Assembly (NCBI RefSeq): GCF_002906575.1
Contig: NZ_CP026313.1
Coordinates: 1-64,000, forward strand
DNA from: Salinigranum rubrum
GTDB lineage: Archaea > Halobacteriota > Halobacteria > Halobacteriales > Haloferacaceae
DNA length: 64,000 bases
Reading direction: 5' to 3'
The translations under genes and the position numbers were made by a program. The notes under the pieces were generated by a model. The model was not told the DNA's origin. It saw only the letters and a list, made by a program, of their open reading frames with translations, and did no database searches. Of this stretch, positions 9,419 to 17,831 are shown in pieces (the stretch's first letter is position 1; each line of letters opens with the position of its first letter).

Positions 9419-10233
9419 GCTTCAACCTCCGTCGGCGGGGTTTTCTCGAAGGTCTCGTCAAGCAGGTCGGCGATGTCGTTGAACAGCGAGCGGGCGTCTT
9501 CGACGCGCTTGTTCTCCTTGCTGAAGCCGAAGATCGATACGCCTTCACCGATCGATTGCGAGAGATCCGTCCGCTTTGGGATCTCGAAGAGAGGCAGCGA
9601 GTATGCAGATCCGATTTCCTCGATCGTGCGCCGATGTTCGGCGTTCTGCTCGACTCGATTGCACACGATAGCCAGGCGGTTGATGTCTCCGTAGGCTGGT
9701 TCGAGGGACTGGAGCTGTTTCGCGAAAATTCGGAGACTATTGGCGTTGAGCTTCTCGGGGAGGACTGGGATGATAACGTTCCCTGTCGCAACGAGGGCGT
9801 TGTCGGTGAGAACATTGAGCGACGGTGGAGTGTCGACGACGATATAGTCGTAGTCCGTCTCGAGCTTGTCGAGAGTCATTCCCAGACGCTCTCGGCTCTT
9901 GGGCGCTTCGAGCAGCGTCTGGATGTTCTTATTGTTTGCGAGCTTCTCGCTGGCGGGGAGAATATCGAATTCTTCGTGCTCGACGATGATGTCGTTCACC
10001 GACTCCATCTGATCGAAGTCGAGCACGTCGAAGAGCGTGGTCCGATCGGTATCGTAGTACAGGTCGCTGTAGCCAAGCGAGCATGTGAGCCCACCGTGGT
10101 AGTCGATATCGACGAGAAGTACGTCGTGTCCTCGCGCGGCAAGTGCGCCGCCCGTATGGATGACGTCCGTTGTTTTCCCCGCACCTCCTTTCTGATTTGC
10201 TACGGTGATTCGTGAAGTGTTCGTATCGCTCAT
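9415..10233 (-). CDS. parA: ParA/Soj-type partition ATPase
   Basis: 272 residues from the ATG at 10233. A frame extending to 10362 also exists, but its extra residues are encoded by the repeat field and are low-complexity. The deviant Walker A ANQKGGAGKTT (12-22) with the signature Lys, the DIDYHGGLT switch (about 47), and DYIVVDTPPS (about 123) define a plasmid-type ParA. The ATPase drives segregation of DNA bound by its partner, encoded directly downstream. Repeats 5' of the gene are the candidate centromere. Confidence 0.9.
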   Translation of the reverse strand: MSDTNTSRITVANQKGGAGKTTDVIHTGGALAARGHDVLLVDIDYHGGLTCSLGYSDLYYDTDRTTLFDVLDFDQMESVNDIIVEHEEFDILPASEKLANNKNIQTLLEAPKSRERLGMTLDKLETDYDYIVVDTPPSLNVLTDNALVATGNVIIPVLPEKLNANSLRIFAKQLQSLEPAYGDINRLAIVCNRVEQNAEHRRTIEEIGSAYSLPLFEIPKRTDLSQSIGEGVSIFGFSKENKRVEDARSLFNDIADLLDETFEKTPPTEVEA

Positions 10234-10540
10234 ATCGTTCGTGTCCCGTGGTGAGTTCGTTATATTCGTTTTGTTCGTTTCGCTCGTTTCTCTCGTTATG
10301 ATCAGTGCGTTCGGTGCGAGTGTTTCGCTCGGTGAATGGAATACTATCCTGTTAAAACCCACCGTTCGTTACACTCACTGAACGAAATGAGTTCGTTTCC
10401 ATCAATACGTTCGTTACGCTCATTTTATTCGTTCCGCTGTTGGGATCTGGCCCTATCTCGGATTTCAGTGAACTCGTTTATCCCAATCCATTCGTTTTGT
10501 TCGTTTCTCACGGTGCGTTCGTTCCCAATGGCACCGGCCA
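10234..10540. repeat. Centromere-like TTCGTT repeat field
   Basis: About a dozen TTCGTT or close variants (CTCGTT, TTCGCT) and their complements occur within 300 bp upstream of parA, many spaced by about 10 bp, such as TTCGTTTTGTTCGTTTCGCT. No other gene fits here. Dense short iterons next to parA are typical of parS/parC sites and also overlap the parA promoter, so they may mediate autoregulation. Confidence 0.55.
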
Positions 10541-10628
10541 TGATGTCAGTGAGCCGTAGCCACGCACGGGAGAGAGCAAGGAAGCGTTAGCAGAATTGAG
10601 ATTCTAGTAACTCTTTTAACTGTTACTG

Positions 10629-10645
10629 GATTATTGGTAATAATC
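10629..10645. promoter_or_regulatory. Palindrome upstream of the HTH gene
   Basis: GATTATTGGTAATAATC has 7-bp inverted arms and ends 2 bp before the ATG at 10648. A second small inverted repeat, AGTAAC/GTTACT, lies at 10606-10627. Together they look like operator sites for the HTH protein encoded downstream. Confidence 0.45.
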
Positions 10646-10647
10646 AG

Positions 10648-11321
10648 ATGTACGAAGTGCTCGACGACACGGCGGCCCGGGTCATCCTCGCCATCGAGAG
10701 TGGCGATTCCATCCGTCGCGTCGCACAGCACCTTCACACACCCTACGAGACGGTCAGGCAGGCAGTAAACAGGCTCGAAGACGCAGGCTACATACGCTAC
10801 GACGATGGCCTCTCCGTTGTCAACACTCGCGTGCGCGACGCAGCGCGCGAGCTGGTCGCTGCGAGCGCCGGCGTGAGTCCGCCATCGATCGAGGAGGCGT
10901 ACGTCATCCCGCAGTTCGGTGACTGGCCGTTCGCGTTCACGCGAATCGACGCGGTCTACGTCTGGACCCAGGGCGGCTACCAGGTCAGCCGCAATCCCGA
11001 CGACTATCCGCTGTTCATCGCTGTTCGCGAGCAGAACGTCGACGCCTGGGAAACGTTCTTCGAATCGTTCGGGCTGCCAACCGCCTTCGAGCGCCAGCCC
11101 AGAGACGAACTGGATGGGCCACTACAGATCGTCCTCGATCCACACCCATCGCTCGAAATCGAGGACGTGGAAGGCTATCCGGTCATCCCCGCGAGGATAC
11201 AATCGAGTACATGCACGAACATTACGCGACCTTCGAGTCGGCGCTGGCGATGCTCGACAGGATGTACGAGGACCTCGACTTCGGCGTCGCCTACCGAGAT
11301 ACCGAGCGAGTCCAGTCATGA
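10648..11321 (+). pseudogene. HTH regulator of a nucleotidyltransferase pair, frameshifted
   Basis: The N-terminus has a clear helix-turn-helix (SIRRVAQHLHTPYETVRQAVNRLEDAGY), followed by a domain (VIPQFGDWPFAFTRIDAVYVW) found in haloarchaeal antitoxin-like partners of nucleotidyltransferases. Near 11195 one C appears to be missing from a C run. The correct C-terminus (EDTIEYMHEHYATFESALAMLDRMYEDLDFG, shown in parts) continues in another frame to the TGA at 11319-11321. The stop overlaps the next gene's ATG, so the pair was an operon. It is either a real loss of function or a base-calling error in a homopolymer. Confidence 0.6.
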
Positions 11322-11508
11322 GTTTCAGCAATCGGAGTGACGCGCTGATCGAACTCCTCGAAGAGCTCACCGAGAGCGGCCACCAGTACGTCCTCGTCGG
11401 TGGCTATGCCGTCTCGGCATTCGACGTGCGTTTCTCGACCGACCTCGATATCGTCGTTGCCTCGGACTCCAAAGAGGAGTTCGTCGCGTTTCTCGAAGCG
11501 CATGGATC
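11318..11508 (+). pseudogene. Nucleotidyltransferase N-terminal fragment (AbiEii/MNT-like)
   Basis: About 64 residues of a toxin-type nucleotidyltransferase remain: VLVGGYAVSAF followed by STDLDIVV, the GG...DxD motif of the fold, then FVAFLEAHG. After that the sequence switches to DNA polymerase. The catalytic core beyond the DxD and the C-terminal region are lost, so it cannot work as a type IV-like toxin. The frame runs on to a stop at about 11604 through unrelated sequence. Confidence 0.6.
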
Positions 11509-11898
11509 CTCGTCGCCTGCTTCGGTTATCAAGGATTCAGCAATGCGAAGTTCGGGCGCATCGACCACGAGGCAATCAACGCCTTCGCTCGCGAAATTTT
11601 GCTGACGGCGAAACAGCGGCTGGAAGCCGGCGGCTGGCGCGTCGTCCATGGCATTGTCGACTCCATCTGGGTGACGCCAGATCCCGACGTCGACGACGAG
11701 AAGCGGTCCCGAGAATGGGTTGCGTTGGCTCACGAAGAAATCAACTCGTATGATCCATCGTACTATGAGACGGAGCTCGTCAGAGCTGTCGAAAGTCTGC
11801 TGGCGCCGATTGGCTGGGATCGGTCGAAGATTCGTCGAGAACTCGCGGAGACACGGGTGCCGGAGTTGACGGTGTTCGCGAATACCGAGCAATATTAA
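11509..11898 (+). pseudogene. Family B DNA polymerase fragment
   Basis: In a different frame from the nucleotidyltransferase, 129 residues match the palm of a family B polymerase: FGYQGFSNAKFGRI (motif B region), EAINAFAREILLTAKQ, then HGIVDSIWVTPDPD, the motif C position with VDS in place of the more usual DTDS, and a thumb-like tail to a stop at 11896. N-terminal exonuclease and motif A are absent. The join with the nucleotidyltransferase fragment points to a deletion that fused two genes. Confidence 0.65.
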
Positions 11899-11936
11899 CC
11901 AACACGGGAGTCAGTTGGCGGAGGTGTGTTGGTTAA
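11895..11936. repeat. TTAACCAACA inverted repeat, copy 1
   Basis: Arms TTAACCAACAC (11895-11905) and GTGTTGGTTAA (11926-11936) with a 20-base centre. The left arm overlaps the stop codon of the polymerase fragment. It is one of five full copies in the window, all 41-42 bp long. Confidence 0.65.
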
Positions 11937-11960
11937 ACACGGTTCTCACGATGGCGAACC

Positions 11961-12640
11961 CCCACACCCCGTGTGCGATATGAAATCGGGAAGACGACGG
12001 GAGGGGGTGTCGGAGAGAGAAACCACGAAACACTAGGAATCCACGATTTCCCGGAGGAGAGGTTTCAAAGACAGCAATATCGAGATTGGCTATGATTCAG
12101 GAAAATCTTTATATAGCCACTCTGTCAACCAAATCCGTAATGGAACTAGAGTCGGTCGAAACGAAACAATAAGTTTCGTGATATGACCGTCCTCGTCTGT
12201 ATTTTTCCTCCCTTGTTGGCTGAGTGTCTTCGTCGGTTCTACGCCTTCTCGTGGACTCTCTCGCCAATTGCTCGAGTTCTTCGGATCGTTCGTCCGTGCC
12301 CACCCTCTCGTCAAATTCATATCGCACACGGGGTGTGGGGGTAACTTACCGGTGAGATCCGATTCCACTCAGGATCGTCAAGAGATATTCTCGGAAATAT
12401 CCGGACCGAGATCACGTCCGGTGTTTCATCTTGCACACGGGGGTGCCTCCGCCGAGTTCTTCTGACTCCCCTCGGTATCGACGGCTGTTCGATGAACTAT
12501 CCGGGATTTCATATCGCACACGGGGAGTCACTACGGCTAATTGATTTCGCCCGCGGTTACCATGTTCTACTAACTACCCTCTCCAAGAATGCCTCTATCG
12601 ACAGAATTCGGATGATTTAACCTCGCACACGGTACCCCAT
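11961..12640. repeat. Replication origin, upstream half: five ORB-like boxes
   Basis: Boxes matching TTCAYNTCGCACACGGGG occur at 11961-11986 (inverted), 12315-12341, 12424-12447, 12507-12525 and 12614-12638 (all forward). Several continue as GTGTGG. The first box is inverted with respect to the rest, typical of an origin that loads initiator from both sides. AT-rich stretches (around 12090-12180 and 12640-12660) could be unwinding elements; the latter also holds the TATA-like sequence for orc1. No convincing gene lies in this 775-bp gap. Confidence 0.75.
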
Positions 12641-12673
12641 ATTTATTTATAGTCTCGACTTAACTGCGCAAAC

Positions 12674-14020
12674 ATGGCTGACGGCGACGATCAACAATCC
12701 CTCTCACAATCTATCAAGGGCCGTCTTCAGGAGGGTGTTCAGAATTCTGTTTTTCGAGATAAAGGACTTCTCGACCCGGATGCCGTCATCGACGAGGATC
12801 GGATCGTCGGTCGTGATGACCAGCTGGACGACATCATCACCTACCTTCGACCGGCATTGCAGGGCAACCGCCCTCCTAACATGCTCCTCTACGGGCCGTC
12901 GGGGACCGGGAAATCGCTCATCATCAATGCGGTCTGTCAACAGGTTCTCGAACTCGCGAACTCTCAGGGAGACCGGTTCGGCGTTATCAAAATCAACTGC
13001 CAGACGATCAAATCGCACGACCGGGCAGTCTATCGCTTGGCGAAGAATGCAGCTGACGAAGCTGGTGTCGATGTCGGCATTCCTCAAAGTGGCATCTCGA
13101 CGGACCAGAAGCTCAATCGGTTCTACGAAATTCTGAGCAACAATTTCGACTCGGTCATTATAATCCTCGACGAGGTTGATCTTCTGGTGGGCCGGCAACG
13201 AGATCCGAACGACGAGCCAGCGTATTCGAAACTGCTCTACCAGCTGTCGCGAGCATCACAACTCGGTCGTATCGAAGGACACGTTTCCGTCGCTGCGCTC
13301 ACGAATGATCCCCGGTTCATGGAGGATCTCGACGGCCGAGCCGAGAGTTCGTTCAATCCACAGGATGTCGTTTTTCCGGACTACGATGCGAACCAACTAC
13401 AATCAATTCTCGAACGACGTCGTGACGCATATCAAGATGATGTCCTAGAGGACGGTATTATTCCGCTGAGTGCCGCGTTCGCCGCTCAGGACCACGGCGA
13501 TGCTCGAAAGGCTATTGATATGTTTAGGAAAGCTGGTGAGATCGCAGATCGAGCCGGTGAAGACACGATTCGTGAAGAGCACGTTCGTGACGCTCAAAAA
13601 GAAGCCGAACGCGACCGGACGTTAACTCAGATGCAGGGACTATCGACACAAAAGAAGCTCTCGCTATATGCCACCGCGATCGTCCCCGTTCACTCGAAGC
13701 GCAACCTGAACGCTGTTCCCAGCACCGTTGCATACCGCGTATATCAGTACCTTACTGACCTGCTCGATGCCGATGAGAAATCACGGGACTCCTACTTACG
13801 GTACATGAGTGAAGCCGAGACCTACAACTTCGTCACGTCGGCGAAACGAGGGCGTGGCTACGGGAGTGGCGTCCACAAAGAGTACACCTTCGTCGACGAC
13901 CCAGAAGTGGTCGCTGAAACGCTTCAAGCTGATATTCGACTCGAAGAGGTAGTACACGACGAAGATTTGATCCGGTCTGTTGTCAACGCACAGATAGAGG
14001 ACTTCTTCGAGGGCAACTAA
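12674..14020 (+). CDS. orc1: Orc1/Cdc6 replication initiator
   Basis: 448 residues. AAA+ ATPase with Walker A GPSGTGKS (about 75-82), Walker B IIILDEVDLL (about 161-170), sensor-like VAALTNDPRFMEDLDGR and a C-terminal winged helix (about 340-440). ORC/Cdc6 proteins bind origin recognition boxes and load the MCM helicase. The gene sits between two clusters of the same box, the usual haloarchaeal arrangement in which each orc gene is adjacent to its own origin. It is probably the replicon initiator. A TATA-like TATTTATTTATAG precedes it at about 12640, so transcripts start close to the ATG. Confidence 0.92.
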   Translation: MADGDDQQSLSQSIKGRLQEGVQNSVFRDKGLLDPDAVIDEDRIVGRDDQLDDIITYLRPALQGNRPPNMLLYGPSGTGKSLIINAVCQQVLELANSQGDRFGVIKINCQTIKSHDRAVYRLAKNAADEAGVDVGIPQSGISTDQKLNRFYEILSNNFDSVIIILDEVDLLVGRQRDPNDEPAYSKLLYQLSRASQLGRIEGHVSVAALTNDPRFMEDLDGRAESSFNPQDVVFPDYDANQLQSILERRRDAYQDDVLEDGIIPLSAAFAAQDHGDARKAIDMFRKAGEIADRAGEDTIREEHVRDAQKEAERDRTLTQMQGLSTQKKLSLYATAIVPVHSKRNLNAVPSTVAYRVYQYLTDLLDADEKSRDSYLRYMSEAETYNFVTSAKRGRGYGSGVHKEYTFVDDPEVVAETLQADIRLEEVVHDEDLIRSVVNAQIEDFFEGN

Positions 14021-14048
14021 CTCGAAGAGTCCTCGACGCCGGCGACGT

Positions 14049-14277
14049 ATTCATCTCGCACACGGGGTGTGGTCTCGGGAGAAAAGCAATCAATTTTATT
14101 ATAGGTGTCTGACAAGGGTGCGCAAGATTTCACTTCGCACACGGGGTGTCTCTCCCCGTGATCTATCATTCGATTCACCTCTCACACGGGGTCCTCAACG
14201 ATGAGGGCAAATTCATCTCGCACACGGAGGGTGCAGACTCGACGCCCTCGGCTAATTCACTTCGCACACGGGGAGTG
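14049..14277 (+). repeat. Replication origin, downstream half: five ORB-like boxes
   Basis: Forward boxes at 14049-14072, 14127-14150, 14173-14194 (less conserved), 14211-14233 and 14255-14277 share TTCAYNTCGCACACGGGG. They lie between the orc1 stop and the convergent small gene at 14308, at spacings of about 40-80 bp. Together with the upstream cluster they enclose orc1. Confidence 0.75.
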
Positions 14278-14307
14278 ATTCCTTCGAAACTACGCCAGCT
14301 ACCCTTC

Positions 14308-14631
14308 CTACGCGTCGGGATTGACTGGTCCTTTATACTTGGATTTGATTTTTTCTCCCTCCCGCCACTGCCAGTAGTAGTAGCGATTGTCGTTGATTTC
14401 CTTGATCGTGATCGTCGCTTTGGCAGGGACATCGTCCGGGAGGTCGTCTGGTCGCTCCTCCACCTCGTCTTGGTCTGCCTCCTCCTCGAGACGGGCCTCC
14501 CGCTCCTTGTGTTCGGCTAGCGCTTCGGCGTACGTTGCAACGTCTCGGAGCCGCTCCGGAGTCGACTCGTTGAGTGAGCTGAGGATTTCCGTCGGAAGAT
14601 TCGCCGGCGGGGTCGGGGGTTCGTAGGGCAT
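14308..14631 (-). CDS. Small DUF6788-like protein
   Basis: 107 residues from the ATG at 14631. The N-terminal part is acidic and helical. The C-terminal part (ATITIKEINDNRYYYWQW, then GEKIKSKYKGPV) is the aromatic/basic module I associate with DUF6788, found in small haloarchaeal plasmid proteins. It may bind nucleic acid, but function is unknown. A TTAACCAACA inverted repeat lies 15 bp upstream of its start. Confidence 0.6.
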   Translation of the reverse strand: MPYEPPTPPANLPTEILSSLNESTPERLRDVATYAEALAEHKEREARLEEEADQDEVEERPDDLPDDVPAKATITIKEINDNRYYYWQWREGEKIKSKYKGPVNPDA

Positions 14632-14645
14632 CGGCTGTTCTCGTG

Positions 14646-14686
14646 TTAACCAACACACTCCGCTTACCCATAGTTTTGTTGGTTAA
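14646..14686. repeat. TTAACCAACA inverted repeat, copy 2
   Basis: TTAACCAACA (14646-14655) and TGTTGGTTAA (14677-14686), 15 bp upstream of the DUF6788-like gene, where an operator or 5' leader stem would lie. Confidence 0.65.
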
Positions 14687-14761
14687 GACGAGAGGGTCGG
14701 CCCTCCAATCTCACCGTCTGTAACATTAGTCGAAACTTGTTTATAAACTAGTTTCGTACTG

Positions 14762-15691
14762 TGTTACATCGTACTCCGGCGCATCGAACTCGAGGTCCTC
14801 GCGATCGTCGAACGCGGCGACACGATCTCCGAGCTCGCGACAAAGCTCGACCACAGCGAGAGCTACCTCTCACGTGCCGTCGGTGAACTCGTCGAGAAGG
14901 GGCTTGTCTACACGGAACGCGACGGCCGCCGAAAACGGGTCATCCCGTCGGATGCTCGTGCCGTCGAACTATACCAGGACCTCGTCCGTCAGCACTCCCA
15001 TATCGAGTTCCCTGAGCTGTTGACCGGGAAGACTCTCGAGGTACTCTACTATCTCGACCAGCCGAGAACTGTCGCCGACATCGCCGACCGGACCGACAAC
15101 TACCGCAATACCGTCAACCGCATCCTGAAGCGGTTTCGCGACCGTGGTCTCGTCGGGTCGGACGAGGGCCGCTATGACTTCAACGCTGACTTTGACCGCC
15201 TCCACGAGTTCGCTCGTGAACTTGTACACCATTCACATCGCCAACGCCTAGAATCCGTCGCCCCGAAGGGCACGATTCTCTGGGAGAACTACGACGAATT
15301 TCTCGCGCAGACCGAGACGGAGATCGACGTGGAGGGGTTCCACGAAACCGGCCTCGCTCGGTTTGCCGTGTTCGACCTCCAGTTCCTGCTCACCAGCCAC
15401 CGCTACTACCTCTTCTCCGAGGAACTCGACGTAGTCTCGCCGGCGGAGCTGTGCTGTCACACGCTGCTCATCGACGATGGCAGTCGCTACCGCTCGTACT
15501 GTCTCCTCCTGCTCAGCCACGTCGACGTCGACGAGGACGACCTCCGAGAGCAGGCGGCGAAGTATGGTCTCGAAGACGAAATCCACGCTCTGCTCCGGTA
15601 TCTCGAGACGCACGGCGAGGTTGATGGCGAGCGGCTCCCTGAGTGGTCCGAGTTCCAGAAGCTGGCGGCTGACTACGAAATCGAACAGTGA
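14762..15691 (+). CDS. Double winged-helix transcriptional regulator
   Basis: About 310 codons. Two successive winged-helix segments are visible: IELEVLAIVERGDTISELATKLDHSESYLSRAVGELVEKG (shown in part) and EVLYYLDQPRTVADIADRTD with NRILKRFRDRGLV. A C-terminal domain of about 150 residues (TILWENYDEFLAQTETEIDV) resembles haloarchaeal regulators linked to nucleotidyltransferase-like folds. No ATG begins this frame. A leaderless GTG at 14761, 20 bp after TTTATAAAC, is out of frame, so either an indel near 14780 has damaged the start or a non-canonical start is used. TTG 15020 would remove the first HTH. Confidence 0.6.
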   Translation, partial: CYIVLRRIELEVLAIVERGDTISELATKLDHSESYLSRAVGELVEKGLVYTERDGRRKRVIPSDARAVELYQDLVRQHSHIEFPELLTGKTLEVLYYLDQPRTVADIADRTDNYRNTVNRILKRFRDRGLVGSDEGRYDFNADFDRLHEFARELVHHSHRQRLESVAPKGTILWENYDEFLAQTETEIDVEGFHETGLARFAVFDLQFLLTSHRYYLFSEELDVVSPAELCCHTLLIDDGSRYRSYCLLLLSHVDVDEDDLREQAAKYGLEDEIHALLRYLETHGEVDGERLPEWSEFQKLAADYEIEQ

Positions 15692-15724
15692 TCGAGTGCT
15701 GACACGGTGCCGATTCTGCAGGAG

Positions 15725-16138
15725 TTACGCGCCGTCCGGGCGGGGGGCGTTCTCGTACTTGACCATCTTCTCGGGCTTGTCAGCGATAGTGTCGTAGATT
15801 TGCTGGAGCGTCTCCTCCGCGGCGAGTAGGTTGTGCTCGTCGAGGAAGGTTCGGCCCTCCTCTGTGAGGCCGTAGAACTTCCAGGGGTAGCCCTGCCGTC
15901 GCTGATCGCCATCGAGGGCGACCTCTTTGACGATACCTGCGTCGATCAGCTTCTGGATGTGTTTGTAGACAGTAGCGTCGCTCACGCTGGGGTTGAGTTC
16001 CTCGAGTTCGTACATCGAGGGGAGTTGCTCGGGATGCTGGAGGATATTGTTGATCAGCGCGAACCGCGTCTGTTGGGTAACGAAGTGCACGAGTTCGCGG
16101 GATTCCATCCCTTCAGCAGTCCCCAAGTCAGTGCTCAT
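15725..16138 (-). CDS. PadR-like winged-helix regulator
   Basis: 137 residues from the ATG at 16138. The core is a winged helix (RFALINNILQHPEQLPSMYELEELNPSVSDATVYKHIQKLIDAGIV, in part), then YPWKFYGLTEEGRTFLDEH, typical of PadR/ArsR-like haloarchaeal regulators, and a short helical tail. It is divergent from the gene at 16266, and the shared spacer has two AGTAAA-type inverted repeats, so it probably represses itself and its neighbour. Confidence 0.7.
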   Translation of the reverse strand: MSTDLGTAEGMESRELVHFVTQQTRFALINNILQHPEQLPSMYELEELNPSVSDATVYKHIQKLIDAGIVKEVALDGDQRRQGYPWKFYGLTEEGRTFLDEHNLLAAEETLQQIYDTIADKPEKMVKYENAPRPDGA

Positions 16139-16169
16139 ACGACACAGTACATGCCCTGACGGGAAGTAG

Positions 16170-16227
16170 TTTACTCTTGAGTAAACCACCCCAGAGTAAA
16201 TCACAATGGGTTACTTGGTAATTTACT
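16170..16227. promoter_or_regulatory. Divergent promoter with AGTAAA inverted repeats
   Basis: TTTACTCTTGAGTAAA (16170-16185) is a palindrome, and AGTAAAT (16194-16200) pairs with ATTTACT (16221-16227). Both lie between the divergent regulator (start 16138) and the gene at 16266, as expected for operators of that regulator. Confidence 0.55.
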
Positions 16228-16265
16228 TCATAAACCATATCGTGTGGCGCTGAGAGAGACAATGT

Positions 16266-16814
16266 ATGTCCGACGAGGAGCCGCCAGTCCCCGAGGAGGT
16301 CCTGAAGAGTGCGAAGGACCAACTCGACAAGGAGGAGATTTCACTGGCGGACAACGAGGAGATTCTACACGCATTGAGTGAGCTGACGCCCGTCTACGAG
16401 AACGACCGGTCGTACTTCGTGCTGGGAAACTACGACCGGGAGCCGATCCGGCGGCTGAACCTCGTGGTCGACCGACTGAACCGGCGGCAAGACGCCTACG
16501 CCTTCCGGATGGTCGACATCCGCGGGGAGTGGGACAACAGCATCCAGAAGTTCTGCCTGATCGCCGACATCGTGACATACCTTGTCGGCGTCGCCGAGAA
16601 GGAACCGAGCGACTTTCTCGTCGAGCAGGGGCTGCTCGTCGGCACGACGGAGTACTTCGCGAAGAGTCACGTTCTCAAGCGAGAGTATGAGGACGAAGAG
16701 CACCCCTTCGGCTGGATGCAAGACGGCGTCTTCGAGCTATTCGACCAGGACGGACGGTTGTATCGGTGGCAGACCGAGGAGCAGCTCGTCGACGTGACTG
16801 CGGAACTCCCGTGA
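16266..16814 (+). CDS. Conserved haloarchaeal protein of unknown function
   Basis: 182 residues, strongly acidic, with no signal peptide or membrane segment. It has an alpha/beta-looking core (SYFVLGNYDREPIRRLNLV, AYAFRMVDIRGEWDNSIQKF) and a C-terminal region ending in a tryptophan-containing segment (YRWQTEEQLVDV). I do not recognise a catalytic motif. It is divergent from the PadR-like regulator and likely controlled by it. Confidence 0.6.
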   Translation: MSDEEPPVPEEVLKSAKDQLDKEEISLADNEEILHALSELTPVYENDRSYFVLGNYDREPIRRLNLVVDRLNRRQDAYAFRMVDIRGEWDNSIQKFCLIADIVTYLVGVAEKEPSDFLVEQGLLVGTTEYFAKSHVLKREYEDEEHPFGWMQDGVFELFDQDGRLYRWQTEEQLVDVTAELP

Positions 16815-16910
16815 TGGTGGGTAGGTCAGCATTTTGGGTGGAGGAGTTTACATACTGTCTGCGTTACCCAACGCAGGCGGTGACAGAAGTGACCTGTTGG
16901 GTATACGGGA

Positions 16911-17732
16911 TTAGTCGGCAACAGCTGGGAGTCGACCGTCTGGTCGGGGAACACGGCCCCGTTTGATTTCGTGATCGACGCGACGCAGGTGCTTACAGCC
17001 ACCCTCGGGTGAGCGCTGTTGCCAGTCGGGACAGGTACACGACTCGTCGATGACGTCGACTTCGTACCTGTTGCCGGACGCGGACTGCACCTCGTAGCGG
17101 CCACCTTTCGAGAGGAGCGAGACGTCCATCGCTTCGTCGACGGCACGCTTCGTGCGGGGCTCGAGGTCGTCCTGCGACTGTGCGTTCTCGTCGACGACCA
17201 GCCGATCGCGAACGTCGCCCGTTCGGCCACCGTCCGGAGCGACGGCTTCCGCAGGGCCACTGAGCCGCTCGTGGAGTACTTCTTCCACCGGATGGCCTTC
17301 CGGCCACAGGTAATGGACCTCGCGGCGCTCGCGATGATCGTAGGAGCCGCACGCGGCTGCGCTGCCGGTCCAGACGCGCCAGGCACCGAGCGCGCCCATC
17401 ATGTCCACGATGGTACATGGAACTGTCTGGTGGTCGTCCGAGAAGAACACCCGGAATCGGGTACACGCTTCTTGCGGCGGGACGATTTCCCACCAGTCTA
17501 CGCTGGAGCCCCAGCTGTCGAACATCGCACCGTCGCTGCCGTAACCGACAGTAATGCCGTCCATCGGCGTCCAGTCCGTCGGCAGGTGGTCTGCCTGTCC
17601 TTCGAGTATCCGGAGGACGGCGTAGCGAAGGTACTCGTGAGCTTGGTTATCCACCGTTCGAGCGACCTGGTCGTGCCGCTCGGCGACGTGCTCGGCTTCC
17701 TCGAGGACCGTCGTGAGATAGTCGTCAGTCAT
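16911..17732 (-). CDS. SWIM zinc-finger protein
   Basis: 273 residues from the ATG at 17732. The C-terminus has a SWIM finger, CTCPDWQQ followed by GGCKHLRR (CxCx(n)CxH, about 230-248), a module that binds DNA or proteins. The preceding region (GNRYEVDVIDE) is the usual short strand lead-in. The N-terminal 200 residues are haloarchaea-specific and include a helical start and a Trp-rich segment (SSVDWWEIVPP). A hairpin and a TTAACCAACA inverted repeat lie upstream of the start. It may regulate plasmid functions, but no enzyme activity is evident. Confidence 0.7.
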   Translation of the reverse strand: MTDDYLTTVLEEAEHVAERHDQVARTVDNQAHEYLRYAVLRILEGQADHLPTDWTPMDGITVGYGSDGAMFDSWGSSVDWWEIVPPQEACTRFRVFFSDDHQTVPCTIVDMMGALGAWRVWTGSAAACGSYDHRERREVHYLWPEGHPVEEVLHERLSGPAEAVAPDGGRTGDVRDRLVVDENAQSQDDLEPRTKRAVDEAMDVSLLSKGGRYEVQSASGNRYEVDVIDESCTCPDWQQRSPEGGCKHLRRVDHEIKRGRVPRPDGRLPAVAD

Positions 17733-17753
17733 GATTCGACGGAGGTCTGAATG

Positions 17754-17784
17754 CGCCTCCGCCCCTCGGCGGGCGCGTAAAAAC
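17754..17784 (-). promoter_or_regulatory. GC hairpin with GTTTTT tract, copy 1
   Basis: On the minus strand GTTTTTACGCGCCCGCCGAG precedes a GC stem, 22 bp before the SWIM gene start. A divergent member of the hairpin family described for 27201. Confidence 0.4.
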
Positions 17785-17826
17785 TTAACCAACGACACGG
17801 CTGGCCCCCGGCGAACTGTTGGTTAA
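17785..17826. repeat. TTAACCAACA inverted repeat, copy 3
   Basis: TTAACCAACG (17785-17794) and CTGTTGGTTAA (17816-17826), between the ArdC-like stop (17832) and the hairpin upstream of the SWIM gene. Confidence 0.65.
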
Positions 17827-17831
17827 CCGAA

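Noticed and set aside
12090-12368. A 92-codon minus-strand frame within the origin region
   Set aside because: It translates the origin boxes (HPVCDMNL) and AT-rich spacer; composition is not that of a haloarchaeal protein.
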